From NCBI RefSeq assembly GCF_014636235.1, contig NZ_BMDZ01000037.1, positions 1 to 56,602 on the forward strand: DNA of 56,602 nt, given 5' to 3'. The notes below the pieces were generated by a model that was given only the letters and a program-made list of their open reading frames with translations, did no database searches and was not told where the DNA came from. Origin of the DNA: Tistrella bauzanensis (lineage in GTDB: Bacteria; Pseudomonadota; Alphaproteobacteria; Tistrellales; Tistrellaceae). A program made the translations under genes and the position numbers. Of the stretch, positions 45,763-53,929 are shown piece after piece (within the stretch, counting starts at the first letter, position 1; every line of letters starts with the position of its first letter).

Positions 45763-45864
45763 TGCGTCATGAGGTGCTGAGGCATCTGGTGATGCAGCCC
45801 ATCTTCTTGGGCGTTTCCTCCCTAGACTTTGGGCCGCGCCAGTCTTCTGGTGCGGCCTTTTTTT
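45763..45864 (+). ncRNA. MmgR/suhB-like (alpha-r8) small RNA, copy 3
   Basis: A predicted RNA of about 102 nt. The hairpin GCCCA...TGGGC is at 45797-45812, the 10-mer TTTCCTCCCT at 45814-45823, and the terminator stem at 45832-45842 with 45847-45857 and T7. It shares with copies 1 and 2 the 20-base core GGGCGTTTCCTCCCTAGACT without a change, while promoters and 5' ends have diverged. Stem changes relative to copy 1 (GCGCC/TGGTGC) again preserve pairing. Confidence 0.78.
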
Positions 45865-46090
45865 GTCAGAACCAGTGCTCTGTCACGGTTTGACGGTGTA
45901 GTCTCTGAGGCTCCCATCGGGACGGCGATCAGGGCGGGGCCGCTCCGCTATGTCCGTGCGACAGGTCGGCAACCGTCATGCGCCGTCGGCAGGGTCGGAT
46001 ATCCGGCGGCGCGTGCGGGCCGCGGCCGGCACCGGCCATCAGGAATTGACGGCCGATGCCGGTATCCGATCGGTCTCGGTCGGGCGGCGT
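45865..46090. other. spacer between sRNA copy 3 and phhA
   Basis: No gene, hairpin with a T-run or promoter that I can support. It ends at the phhA stop, which converges on the sRNA array. Confidence 0.4.
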
Positions 46091-46951
46091 TCAGGCGGCG
46101 GCGCTGTCGGTGCCCGGCGGGTTGGGGGCAAAACGACGGTCTTCCGGCAGCACCTGTCCCGGCTCGTAATCGCTGGCCGTGGCCATCTCGTCATAGATCG
46201 GCTGGAAATCCTGGGCGGTTTCCTCGAACAGTTCTTCGAACGAGCGGATGACGAAATAGGTCTCCTGGAAATCGTCGATGCGATATTTCGTCCGCATCAC
46301 CCGCTTCAGGTCGAAACCCAGCCGGTTGGGCTTCGGGCTTTCCAACGCATAGATCGACTCGCCCTTCGACGATGCGATGCCGGATCCATAGATCCGCAGC
46401 CCGTCATCGGTGGCGATCAGCCCGAATTCCACCGTGTACCAGTAAAGCCGGGCCAGATTGTGCAGGCTGTCGCGCGATGAGGCGCGCAGGCCGGCCTGAC
46501 CATAGGCCTGCATGTAATCGGCGAAGACCGGGTTCATCAGCAGCGGCACATGGCCATAGATGTCATGGAAGACATCGGGTTCCTGCAGATAGTCCAACTG
46601 GGCGCGGCTGCGGATGAAGCTGGTCGACGGAAACCGGCGTTCCGACAGATGGCGGAAGAACACCTCGTCCGGCACCAGCCCCGGCACGCAGACGATGCGC
46701 CAGCCGGTGGCCTTTTCCAGCACGTCGCTCAACCGCTCGAAATTCGGCACGCCCTCGGCGGCGATGCCAAGCCCGGTCAGGCCATCGATGAAGGCGGGCA
46801 CGGCGCGGTCCCGCAGGATACCGGCCTGGCGCTCGAACAGCAGGCGCCAGATCGCGTGCTCCTCCTCGGTCAGCGTCTCCCAGCGCTGATCCGTGGTGAA
46901 GTCGTCCCGGATCTCGGCCGGGTGGTCGCGATAGCTTGGGGTCGTGGTCAT
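46091..46951 (-). CDS. phhA: phenylalanine 4-monooxygenase
   Basis: A 286-residue single-domain pterin-dependent hydroxylase. The iron ligands are His129, His134 (VFHDIYGHVPLL) and Glu175 (YWYTVEFGL), the 2-His-1-Glu triad; IRSRAQLDYLQEPD before it is the pterin region. It converts phenylalanine to tyrosine using tetrahydropterin and oxygen. The ATG at 46951 has GAGGATTTTC just upstream; the frame to 46963 begins inside that site. No pterin dehydratase (phhB) lies next to it. It converges on the sRNA array. Confidence 0.94.
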   Translation of the reverse strand: MTTTPSYRDHPAEIRDDFTTDQRWETLTEEEHAIWRLLFERQAGILRDRAVPAFIDGLTGLGIAAEGVPNFERLSDVLEKATGWRIVCVPGLVPDEVFFRHLSERRFPSTSFIRSRAQLDYLQEPDVFHDIYGHVPLLMNPVFADYMQAYGQAGLRASSRDSLHNLARLYWYTVEFGLIATDDGLRIYGSGIASSKGESIYALESPKPNRLGFDLKRVMRTKYRIDDFQETYFVIRSFEELFEETAQDFQPIYDEMATASDYEPGQVLPEDRRFAPNPPGTDSAAA

Positions 46952-47085
46952 GAAAATCCTCATCGCTCCGATAAAGGGGGCGTTTGAGGCCGAGTCTGCG
47001 CGCCGCCCCGGCGATTTTCAAGCCTGGATGGTTTCAAATGAAACGAATAACGGGCGCGCGCGGCAGCGCCCGCCATTCGCCTGCA

Positions 47086-47661
47086 TCAGTCGTCGGGCTG
47101 GGTCGATGCGCCTTCGCCCAGGCTGCGCTGAAGCATGATCGCATCGATCCAGCGGCCGAATTTATGGCCGATCGCCTTGAACTCGCCGGCATGGACGAAG
47201 CCCAGCCCCTGATGCAGGGCCAGCGAGGCCGGGTTGCCGGGGTGGCCGATCACCGCCACCATCTGGCGGAATCCGGCGGCCGTGCAGCGCCGGACCAGTT
47301 CGGCCAGCACGGCCCTGCCCAGGCCGCGCCCGGTCTGTCCACGGCCGACATAGACCGAGTTCTCGACCGTGAACCGATAGGCGGCACGCATCCGGAAGGG
47401 GGCGGCATAGGCGAAGGCCTTGATCTCGCCATCTTCCACCGCCACCAGATAGGGCAGGCCACGGTCCAGCGCCGCCAGCCGGCGGGCGCGCATCTCGTTC
47501 AGATCCGGCGCCACCAGCTCGAAGCTGACGGTGGTGTTCGCCACGTAATAGGTATAGATCGCATGCACCTGCGCCATATCGGCGTCGGTCGCGTCGCGGA
47601 CGATGACGCCCGGTTGGGGCAGCGGGTGGCGGTCGGGCTTGGGCATGGTCAGTACAGCCAT
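47086..47661 (-). CDS. GNAT N-acetyltransferase, phosphinothricin/methionine-sulfone type
   Basis: A 191-residue acetyltransferase. ATDADMAQVHAIYTYYVANT at the N-terminus, AYAAPFRMRAAYRFTVENSV and YVGRGQTGRGLGRAVLAEL (acetyl-CoA loop), and IGHPGNPASLALHQGLGF are characteristic of the PAT/MnaT branch, which acetylates phosphinothricin, methionine sulfoximine or sulfone. In most bacteria the role is amino-acid analogue detoxification. A second start at 47646 is possible; neither has a clear ribosome site. It is followed by phhA on the same strand with 134 bases between. Confidence 0.86.
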   Translation of the reverse strand: MAVLTMPKPDRHPLPQPGVIVRDATDADMAQVHAIYTYYVANTTVSFELVAPDLNEMRARRLAALDRGLPYLVAVEDGEIKAFAYAAPFRMRAAYRFTVENSVYVGRGQTGRGLGRAVLAELVRRCTAAGFRQMVAVIGHPGNPASLALHQGLGFVHAGEFKAIGHKFGRWIDAIMLQRSLGEGASTQPDD

Positions 47662-47794
47662 CGGAAACGGGGCGCCCTTCGATCATCGAAGCTGGGTCGC
47701 AGCCCGGACCGCGGGCGACGGTCGGGCCGGTGGCGGGCATCCTTGCGGATGCCGGGGTGCCGGGACGGCGGCAGAGGCCGGCGTGCCGCGGCGG

Positions 47795-48751
47795 TCAGCC
47801 TCGTCGTTCCACGCCGATGGCGGCCAGCAGCGCCGTATCCCGTCCCATCGTGTCGATCAGCCGGGCGATATCGGCCGCCACGGCCTCGAAGCCCGGCAGC
47901 GGGCGAAGCCGCGCCTCGTCCATATACAAAGCGCGGTTGATCTCGATCTGCAGGGCATGCACGCCGGCGATCGGCCGGCCGTAATGTTCGGTCACGAAGC
48001 CGCCGGCATAGGGGCGGTTGCGGGCGACGTTATAGCCCATCCGCTCAAGCGTGATCTGGGCGGTGTCGATCACCCGCGGCGCACAGGCGGCGCCGAAGCG
48101 GTCGCCCAGCACGAAATCCACCCGCGGCGCGCCAGGGTCGTGGTCCATCGGTCCGCCGACCGAGGGCATGGAATGGCAGTCGACCAGCAGCACGCCGCCG
48201 AACCGGCTGCGGACCTCGTCGATGGTCGCCTTCAGCGCCGCATGATAGGGAAAGTAATAGCGCGCGATCCGCAGTTCCGCTTCGGCCCAGAGCAGCTTGC
48301 GGGCATAGATTTCCAGCCCGTTGGTCACGACCCGGGCAATGGTGCCGAGCCCGCCGAGCACGCGGCGGGAATTGGCGTTCACGAAGCTTGGCACGCCATC
48401 CGCGAACATCTGCGGGTCGATCTCATAGGCCTCGCGGTTTACGTCGACATAGGCGCGCGGAAACCGGGCGCGCAGCAGCGGCGCGCCCAGTGCCGGGGCG
48501 GCACCATACAGCCCGTCGACAAAGGCATCTTCCGAATTGCGCAGGGTCAGCGGGCCGAGCCTTGATGCATCGCGGAACCCTTCCGGATAGCAGTCACCGG
48601 AATGGGGCGAGGCAAAGACGAAGGGCAGGCGCGGATGGGCCGGGCGCAATACCTCGACGGCGGGGTCGACGAGGTCGTCGATCCCGTAGATGGCGGCTGC
48701 CGCCGCGACCGCGTCCACGCGGTCTTCCATGTCGAAGGCGATGTCGGCCAT
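47795..48751 (-). CDS. N-formylglutamate amidohydrolase family protein
   Basis: A 318-residue hydrolase. FVFASPHSGDCYPEGF holds the first metal-binding His, GVLLVDCHSMPS the second Asp/His pair, and YAGGFVTEHYGRPIAGVHAL followed by QIEINR is the substrate-binding signature of the family (HutG-like). It splits N-formylglutamate to formate and glutamate, the last step of one histidine degradation route. No other hut gene is in the window, so it may act on another N-acylated acid. It is a single gene followed 133 bases on by the acetyltransferase gene. Confidence 0.87.
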   Translation of the reverse strand: MADIAFDMEDRVDAVAAAAAIYGIDDLVDPAVEVLRPAHPRLPFVFASPHSGDCYPEGFRDASRLGPLTLRNSEDAFVDGLYGAAPALGAPLLRARFPRAYVDVNREAYEIDPQMFADGVPSFVNANSRRVLGGLGTIARVVTNGLEIYARKLLWAEAELRIARYYFPYHAALKATIDEVRSRFGGVLLVDCHSMPSVGGPMDHDPGAPRVDFVLGDRFGAACAPRVIDTAQITLERMGYNVARNRPYAGGFVTEHYGRPIAGVHALQIEINRALYMDEARLRPLPGFEAVAADIARLIDTMGRDTALLAAIGVERRG

Positions 48752-49022
48752 CGGTCAGGCGTATCCCCCGATCTGCCGCCGGTGCAAAGCCATCCGGTCC
48801 CATCCGAAGTGCCGCACCGATCCAGGGGCACATGAATACGGCATTCCGGCGCCCCTGTCATCATCATGGGCCGAAAACCATGGGGCTGGCGACCGGAAAC
48901 CGGCCATGTGCCCGGCGCATGGCGGCGGGCGGCGGAGAAACGGGTCGGGTGCCGGATGGCCGGGGAGGCGGGTGCCGGATGGCTGGAGATGACATTCAGG
49001 CATCATCGGCGCATTTCCATGC
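48752..49022. other. spacer with a 15-bp direct repeat
   Basis: No gene is seen. CGGGTGCCGGATGGC occurs at 48946-48960 and 48969-48983, 23 bases apart; significance is unclear in such GC-rich sequence. Confidence 0.3.
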
Positions 49023-49051
49023 TTGCGTGACCGGATGGCCTGCGCTATATC
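49023..49051 (+). promoter_or_regulatory. tRNA-Val promoter
   Basis: TTGCGT (49023-49028), 17 bases, TATATC (49046-49051), leaving about 50 bases of leader before the tRNA. Confidence 0.6.
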
Positions 49052-49110
49052 AACGCCCACATCAGAGCCGGGCAGGCAGCACATGCAGGCAGCGGGTCGG
49101 ATGCGGACAA

Positions 49111-49185
<75 letters not shown>

Positions 49186-49187
49186 TC

Positions 49188-49215
49188 AAAACCCCCTGGG
49201 AAACCAGGGGGTTTT
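49188..49215 (+). terminator. terminator of tRNA-Val
   Basis: A 12-bp stem AAAACCCCCTGG with CCAGGGGGTTTT and loop GAAA, three bases after CCA. It is symmetrical and also serves the convergent YrhK-like gene. Confidence 0.9.
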
Positions 49216-49228
49216 GTCATATGTGGCA

Positions 49229-49606
49229 TCAGCGTGTGTCATGGCCGCCTGACACGCGGGCCTTGCCGCCGGTCAGGCCGCTGGCGGTTCCCTGGCGGCG
49301 TGAGCGGACCATCGGGTGGCGCATCGCCTGTATCCGGTCGGGGGTCATGGGCAGCTTCTGGAAACGTCGGTGGGCGCGTTCATGCAGCAGGCGGATGATC
49401 GGGCCTGTCGTGAAGGCCAGGCTGCCCGCCAGATAGACCCAGCTTGCGGCGGAGGTGGCGTCGCGCATCAGGGTCAGGATGCCGCCGGTCACGAACAACA
49501 GCGCACACAGGGCCTGGACCGCGACATGGATCGCGAAATAGCGTCGGCGGGTCGCCTCCGCCCGGCCTTTGCCATGCTGATGGAAGCCGTTGGTCCGTTC
49601 AACCAT
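49229..49606 (-). CDS. YrhK-domain small membrane protein
   Basis: A 125-residue protein with two hydrophobic segments (AVQALCALLFVTGGILTLM and WVYLAGSLAFTTGPIIRLL), the pair that defines the YrhK domain, then a basic C-terminal tail. The ATG at 49604-49606 has AGAGGG five bases upstream. The frame is open much further 5', but that part is repeat and antisense to the next gene. The family function is unknown. It converges on tRNA-Val. Confidence 0.7.
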   Translation of the reverse strand: MVERTNGFHQHGKGRAEATRRRYFAIHVAVQALCALLFVTGGILTLMRDATSAASWVYLAGSLAFTTGPIIRLLHERAHRRFQKLPMTPDRIQAMRHPMVRSRRQGTASGLTGGKARVSGGHDTR

Positions 49607-49645
49607 CTGATCCCTCTGTGTTGCTCCATGATCCGCCAGAAGGCC

Positions 49646-49709
49646 CGGTCCCGCAGGGGGGCGGTTCCGCATGGGGCCGGTTCCGCATGGGGCCGGGCCC
49701 GCAGGATGG
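49646..49709. repeat. four tandem copies of a 16-bp unit
   Basis: The unit CGGTTCCGCATGGGGC occurs exactly at 49662 and 49678, with degenerate copies at 49646 and 49694, all in 16-base register. It lies between the divergent YrhK-like and DUF6152 genes. Confidence 0.75.
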
Positions 49710-49837
49710 CCAACCCGGAAGGATCGCCGGGGTTTCGTGCCATGGACGCAATGGAGCCTTTTTCTCGTGCGGGCATCGCCCAACATCATTCTGATCCCGG
49801 CATCATCCAGACCATGAACCATCTGAAAGACAGGACC

Positions 49838-50188
49838 ATGCGCATCGCGACTTCCGCCGCCGCGGCCCTGATCATCAGCCTGCCTGTTGCCGCCCTCGCC
49901 CATCACGGCTGGAGCCGGTACGACAGCGACAATCCCATGACCATCACCGGCCCGGTGGTGTCGTCGTCCTATGACAACCCGCACGGCTCGCTGGTGCTGG
50001 TCCATGATGGCCGGGACTGGACGATCATTCTGGCGCCGCCCGCGCGCATGGAGACGCGCGGATTGACCCAGGCGATGATCGCCGAGGGTCGCGAGGTGAC
50101 CGTGGAAGGCTATCCGCACCGCGACGGCTCGCCCGAATTGCGGGCCGAGCGGATCACCGCCGGCGGCACCACGGTGGAACTGCGCTGA
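49838..50188 (+). CDS. DUF6152 family secreted protein
   Basis: A 116-residue exported protein. The signal peptide spans residues 1-22 (MRIATSAAAALIISLPVAAL), followed at once by AHHGWSRYD and MTITGPVVSSSYDNPHGSL, the DUF6152 pattern. An ATG at 49814 would add eight residues. The His pair after the cleavage site could bind metal. The next gene encodes a DUF6644-type membrane protein, the usual partner, so the two may act together in the envelope; their role is undescribed. Confidence 0.8.
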   Translation: MRIATSAAAALIISLPVAALAHHGWSRYDSDNPMTITGPVVSSSYDNPHGSLVLVHDGRDWTIILAPPARMETRGLTQAMIAEGREVTVEGYPHRDGSPELRAERITAGGTTVELR

Positions 50189-50235
50189 CGCCCTGTACGC
50201 GGCGCGCGACATCCGGAAGGCCGGAAGGGGGGCCG

Positions 50236-50738
50236 ATGGTTGGCCAGATCTTTACGGCGCTGACGCCTTGGGCGCTGGCGCTGGAACAATCGGCCGTGGG
50301 CGAGGCGATCCGTGCAATCGGCAGTGCTCTACCCCCTGGCCAATCTGGTGCATCTGCTGGGGCTGGTGATGCGGCTTGGCGGCATCGGCCTGCTGGATCT
50401 GCGGCTCATCGGGCTGATGTGCGGTCCGGCCCCGGCAGCCCTGGCCGCACGTCTGATCCCGATCGCCGCGGCGGGGCTGGTGCTGATGGCGATCTCGGGC
50501 GGGATGATGTTCGCGGCCGATGCCGGGCCGTTGATCGCCCATCCGGGTTTTCGCCTGAAGCTGCTGCTGGTGGCGCTGGCGGTCGGCAATGCGCTGCTGG
50601 TCCATCTGCTGTGGCGGCGGCGCATTGCCGGTCTGCCCGATGACGCCACCCCGCCCGCCGCCATCAGGCTCCAGGCCGCCGCCTCGCTGCTGCTCTGGCT
50701 GTGGGTGGCGGTGGAGGGCCGCATGATCGCGCCAATAG
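50236..50738 (+). pseudogene. DUF6644-like membrane protein, frameshifted
   Basis: The gene begins at ATG 50236 with a good ribosome site (GGGGGG) and encodes TPWALALEQSAVGEAIR. The natural continuation QSAVLYPLANLVHLLGLV is found only in the next frame, from base 50315. Dropping one base near 50314 rejoins them. The rest (to about WVAVEGRMIA) has the expected four membrane segments. At the 3' end the frame runs into the convergent dehydrogenase gene; dropping one of the two C at 50732-50733 gives an immediate TAG (50736-50738). Two one-base insertions thus explain both anomalies: either gene decay or assembly errors. Confidence 0.75.
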
Positions 50739-50756
50739 CTGACGGCCCCTATCGGC

Positions 50757-51836
50757 TCAGGCGGCGGCAGCAAGCCCCAGCGCGTCCAGGCGGTCTGCGG
50801 TCATGCCAGAGGACAGGCCGGCCGTCCGCAACTGGCCCAGCGTGGTGTCGTCGATGGGGATGCCGTCGCGGCCGCGGTTGGCGCGGGCCGCGATCTCAGG
50901 CTCGCCCGGGATCAGCACCGGTGCGCCGGGATGGCTGCGGGCGGTGCGCATATAGTCCAGCAGGGCCACGGTTTCGGCCGCCAGCCAGCCGGCATCGACC
51001 AGACGGCCGGGGGCGATGACGATCGCCAGCATGCTGTTGATGATCGCGTCCGATCGTGGATTGCCCGGCTGGACCGTGCCGGCGCCGGTCAGGGCGCCGG
51101 CCAGCAATTCGCAGAACAGTGCCAGCCCGTAACCCTTGTGGCCGCCGGCCGGCAGCAGCGCGCCCTGCGGGTCGGCGAACATCACCGACGGGTCGGTGGT
51201 GGGCCGGCCGTCAGGGTCGATCAGCAGCCCCGCGGCCATCGGGTCGCCCTTGTTCATCGCCACCCGGCATTTGCCCACGGCCACGGCGCTGGTCGCGGCA
51301 TCGAAGATCACCGGCGGCTGACCGCCCCGGCCCGGGAAGCTCAGGCAGATCGGGTTGGTGGCGAAACGGGCATCGAAGCCCAGATGCGGGGCCACCAGCG
51401 GCCGGGCGCCGGTGACGTTCACGAACATCAGCCCCACCTGGCCGGCGGCGGCGACCTGTTCGCCATAGCTGCCGATCCGGCCCATATGGTGGCAGTTGCG
51501 CACCGCCAGAATCGCGGCGCCGGTTTCCGAGGCGCGGGCGATGGCCAGATCGGTGGCGTCGCGCGTGATCACCTGGCCATAGCCGGCGCCGCCATCCACC
51601 ACCAGCAGGCTGCCGCTGTCGGTGACGATGTCGCCGGTGCGGTTGGGGTGCAGCAGGCCGGCGGCGGCGTTTTCCACATAGCGCGGGATCATGCCCACGC
51701 CATGGCTGTCATGGCCGGCCAGATTGGCGCCGACCAGATGATCGGCCACAATCGCTGCCTCGGCGGGCGCGCTGCCGGCCGCTTCCAGAAGTGCCGCGGC
51801 GGCTGCACGCAACTGCCTGTCCCCGATGGTCCGCAT
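50757..51836 (-). CDS. Ldh_2 family malate/L-lactate/ureidoglycolate-type dehydrogenase
   Basis: A 359-residue NAD(P)-dependent dehydrogenase of the malate/L-lactate dehydrogenase (YlbC/ComC) family, unrelated to Rossmann LDH. HDSHGVGMIPRYVENAAAG holds the catalytic His region; ATDLAIARASETGAAILAVR and the following NCHHMGRIGSYGEQ are further hallmarks. It reduces or oxidises a 2-oxo/2-hydroxy acid pair. The ATG at 51836 follows GGGAG by eight bases. It is divergent from a GntR gene, with the palindrome TGGTATACCA between, so it is likely a target of that regulator and functionally tied to the TRAP importer. Confidence 0.87.
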   Translation of the reverse strand: MRTIGDRQLRAAAAALLEAAGSAPAEAAIVADHLVGANLAGHDSHGVGMIPRYVENAAAGLLHPNRTGDIVTDSGSLLVVDGGAGYGQVITRDATDLAIARASETGAAILAVRNCHHMGRIGSYGEQVAAAGQVGLMFVNVTGARPLVAPHLGFDARFATNPICLSFPGRGGQPPVIFDAATSAVAVGKCRVAMNKGDPMAAGLLIDPDGRPTTDPSVMFADPQGALLPAGGHKGYGLALFCELLAGALTGAGTVQPGNPRSDAIINSMLAIVIAPGRLVDAGWLAAETVALLDYMRTARSHPGAPVLIPGEPEIAARANRGRDGIPIDDTTLGQLRTAGLSSGMTADRLDALGLAAAA

Positions 51837-51916
51837 CTTCACATCTCCCGGCCGGTTTCGTGTCGGCGGCGCTAGGCGGGCGTGTCCGCGGCGAATTCCC
51901 TTGCGCAACCGGCTCA

Positions 51917-51926
51917 TGGTATACCA
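51917..51926. promoter_or_regulatory. GntR operator in the divergent promoter
   Basis: TGGTATACCA is a perfect 10-bp palindrome of the kind bound by FadR/VanR-type GntR regulators (TNGT...ACNA). It lies 28 bases before gntR and 81 before the divergent dehydrogenase start. Confidence 0.65.
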
Positions 51927-51953
51927 CTGTCAGGCGACGTCCCCCAAGCGAAC

Positions 51954-52670
51954 ATGGACCCGATGACCGCCACCCGCGACCGCACCACCACTCTGACCCA
52001 GACCCAATCGGTCTATCAGGCGCTGCGCGATGCCATTCTGGGTGTCGAACTGCGCCCGGGCGAAGCGATTTCGGAACGCTGGCTGGAAGGCCGTCTGGCG
52101 GCCTCGCGCACGCCGGTGCGCTCGGCCCTGGTCCGGCTTGAGGGGGAGGGGCTGGTTCAGCGCCAAGGCCGCGGCTATATCGTGACCCCGATCGATATCG
52201 GCGAGATCGAACAGGCCTATGTGTTCCGCGAGACCATCGAGATGACGGTGGTCCGGCTGGCGGCGGCGCGGGCCGATGCGCTCGATCTGTCGGGCATCGA
52301 GCCGCTGATCCTGCCGGAGGTGCGCGATACCTCCAGCGATGAATGGTTCGACATCGGCATCGCCTTTCATGTCGAACTGGCGCGGCTGTCGGGCAATGCG
52401 TTCTTCGTGCGGGCGATCGACGATGTGATGACCCGGATCGCCCGCGGCCGCTGGCTTGAGATCTGGAGCACCGGCGGTCGTGAACGCGCCTTCATGGAGC
52501 ATGAGCGGATCGTTGAACTGGTGACGGGCGGTGCCGGCGACGAGGCGGCCCAGGCCGTGCAGGCGCATGTCCGGCATGGGCGCGATCGTCTGCTGGATGC
52601 CCTGAAGACCCAGCGCCGGGGGTTCGCGGTGCGCGGTTTCGCCGTGCTGGACGGGCCGGAGGTGGCCTGA
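51954..52670 (+). CDS. GntR family (FadR/FCD subgroup) transcriptional regulator
   Basis: A 238-residue regulator. The winged helix covers about residues 18-80 (YQALRDAILGVELRPGEAIS then RTPVRSALVRLEGEGLVQ), followed by an all-helical FCD ligand domain with metal-type residues (DIGIAFHVELARLSGNAFF, FMEHERIVELV). ATG at 51954 or 51963; no strong ribosome site. It sits between the dehydrogenase and the TRAP importer; repeated GGTATG elements ahead of dctP resemble its palindrome, suggesting control of both by a carboxylic acid ligand. Confidence 0.87.
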   Translation: MDPMTATRDRTTTLTQTQSVYQALRDAILGVELRPGEAISERWLEGRLAASRTPVRSALVRLEGEGLVQRQGRGYIVTPIDIGEIEQAYVFRETIEMTVVRLAAARADALDLSGIEPLILPEVRDTSSDEWFDIGIAFHVELARLSGNAFFVRAIDDVMTRIARGRWLEIWSTGGRERAFMEHERIVELVTGGAGDEAAQAVQAHVRHGRDRLLDALKTQRRGFAVRGFAVLDGPEVA

Positions 52671-52702
52671 GCAGGCATGCCGGTCTTACCGCGGGGAAAA
52701 GG

Positions 52703-52770
52703 GGTATGACCGGTATGTCTGGTATGGCTGATTGAGCAGTGACGGGTATGACTGGTCATGCCGGCATACC
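52703..52770. promoter_or_regulatory. array of GGTATG elements before the TRAP operon
   Basis: GGTATG occurs at 52703, 52712, 52721 and 52745, and inverted (CATACC) at 52765. The first three are exactly nine bases apart. Each resembles a half of TGGTATACCA. This is a probable multi-site operator for the GntR regulator. Confidence 0.55.
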
Positions 52771-52854
52771 CGCTGCGGCGACGAGAGATTTCAACCGACC
52801 GAACCGGCCCATGCGAGGCCGGGGTCAAGACGACACAAAGGGAGGAAGACCGCC

Positions 52855-53889
52855 ATGACCAGGACCATGCGTTTCTCGTCGCGGATGAGCCGCGGCCTTG
52901 CCGGCGCGCTGCTTGCCGCCTGCGCCGTGCTGGCTGTGCCCGGCACCAGCACCAGCGCCGCCGCCGCCGATCCGGTGGTGATGCGCATCAGCCATCAGTT
53001 GCCGCCGGCGCACCACATCGCCCAGTTGATCGAGCAGTTCGCAACCGATGTCGAGACCCGCTCGAAGGGCGGCATCGACGTTCAGATCTTCGGTGCCGAA
53101 CAGGCTTTCAAGGCCAACCAGAACCACCCGGCGGTGGCGCGCGGGCAGGCCGAGGCGGCGGTGTCGACGAATTTTCAGTGGGGCAACACCATCCCCGAGA
53201 TGAATATCGTCACCTTGCCGTATTTCTTCACCAATCTGGACCGGATCAAGAAATTTCCGGGATCGGATGCGGCCGGTCTGCTTGAATCGAAGCTGATGGA
53301 GAAGGGTATCCGCAATATCGCCTGGTTCTATACCACGCGTCAGTCGATCTTTACCTCGGCAGCTAAGCCGTTGCTCGCGATCGATGACTTCAAGGGCATC
53401 AAGATCCGCGGCCTGAACAAGCTGGTCGATGAAGGGCTGATCGCGGCCGGTGCGGCACCGGCGGCGATGCCCGGCTCGGAAGTCTATCAGGCGCTGCAGA
53501 CCGGGGTGATCGATGCCGGGCTGACCGACGTGTCGGCGGCCTATAGCCGCCGGTTCTATGAGGTGCAGAAATACGGCACGGTCTCGCCGTTCTTCAGCGT
53601 CTATTTCCATCTCTACGTCAACCCGGCCTGGCATGATGGCCTGGCGCCGGATCTGCGCAAGGCGGTGGACGATGCCGCCAAGGCCGCCGAGGCCGCGTCT
53701 ATCCCGCTGACCGAGACGACCGCCGATGAGGCGATCAAGGCGCTGTCGGAAAAGGGCATGACCATCCACGTCCAGACCCCGGAAGAGGCCGCCGCCTTCG
53801 AGGCGGTGATGCTGCCGCCGGTGATGGAGGCGTTCAAGGCATCCAGCCCCGACGCGCCGAAGCTGGTCGAGATGGTGGACAAGCTCTGA
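52855..53889 (+). CDS. dctP: TRAP transporter substrate-binding protein DctP
   Basis: A 344-residue exported solute receptor. The signal peptide spans residues 1-38 (LAGALLAACAVLAVPGTSTS); the DctP fold follows, beginning VVMRISHQLPPAHHIAQLIE. Residues GIKIRGLNKLVDEGLIAAGA hold the conserved Arg that binds the substrate carboxylate. GGGAGGAAG precedes the ATG. It heads dctPQM. Its likely ligand is a carboxylic acid such as a 2-hydroxy or 2-oxo acid, given the nearby Ldh_2 enzyme; that is inference. Confidence 0.9.
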   Translation: MTRTMRFSSRMSRGLAGALLAACAVLAVPGTSTSAAAADPVVMRISHQLPPAHHIAQLIEQFATDVETRSKGGIDVQIFGAEQAFKANQNHPAVARGQAEAAVSTNFQWGNTIPEMNIVTLPYFFTNLDRIKKFPGSDAAGLLESKLMEKGIRNIAWFYTTRQSIFTSAAKPLLAIDDFKGIKIRGLNKLVDEGLIAAGAAPAAMPGSEVYQALQTGVIDAGLTDVSAAYSRRFYEVQKYGTVSPFFSVYFHLYVNPAWHDGLAPDLRKAVDDAAKAAEAASIPLTETTADEAIKALSEKGMTIHVQTPEEAAAFEAVMLPPVMEAFKASSPDAPKLVEMVDKL

Positions 53890-53929
53890 CCGTTCTCATC
53901 ACACAACGCTGATCGACGAGGTCCGCCGG

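Noticed and set aside
48946-48983. 15-bp direct repeat before tRNA-Val as an attachment site
   Set aside because: It does not match the tRNA 3' end and no integrase gene is present.
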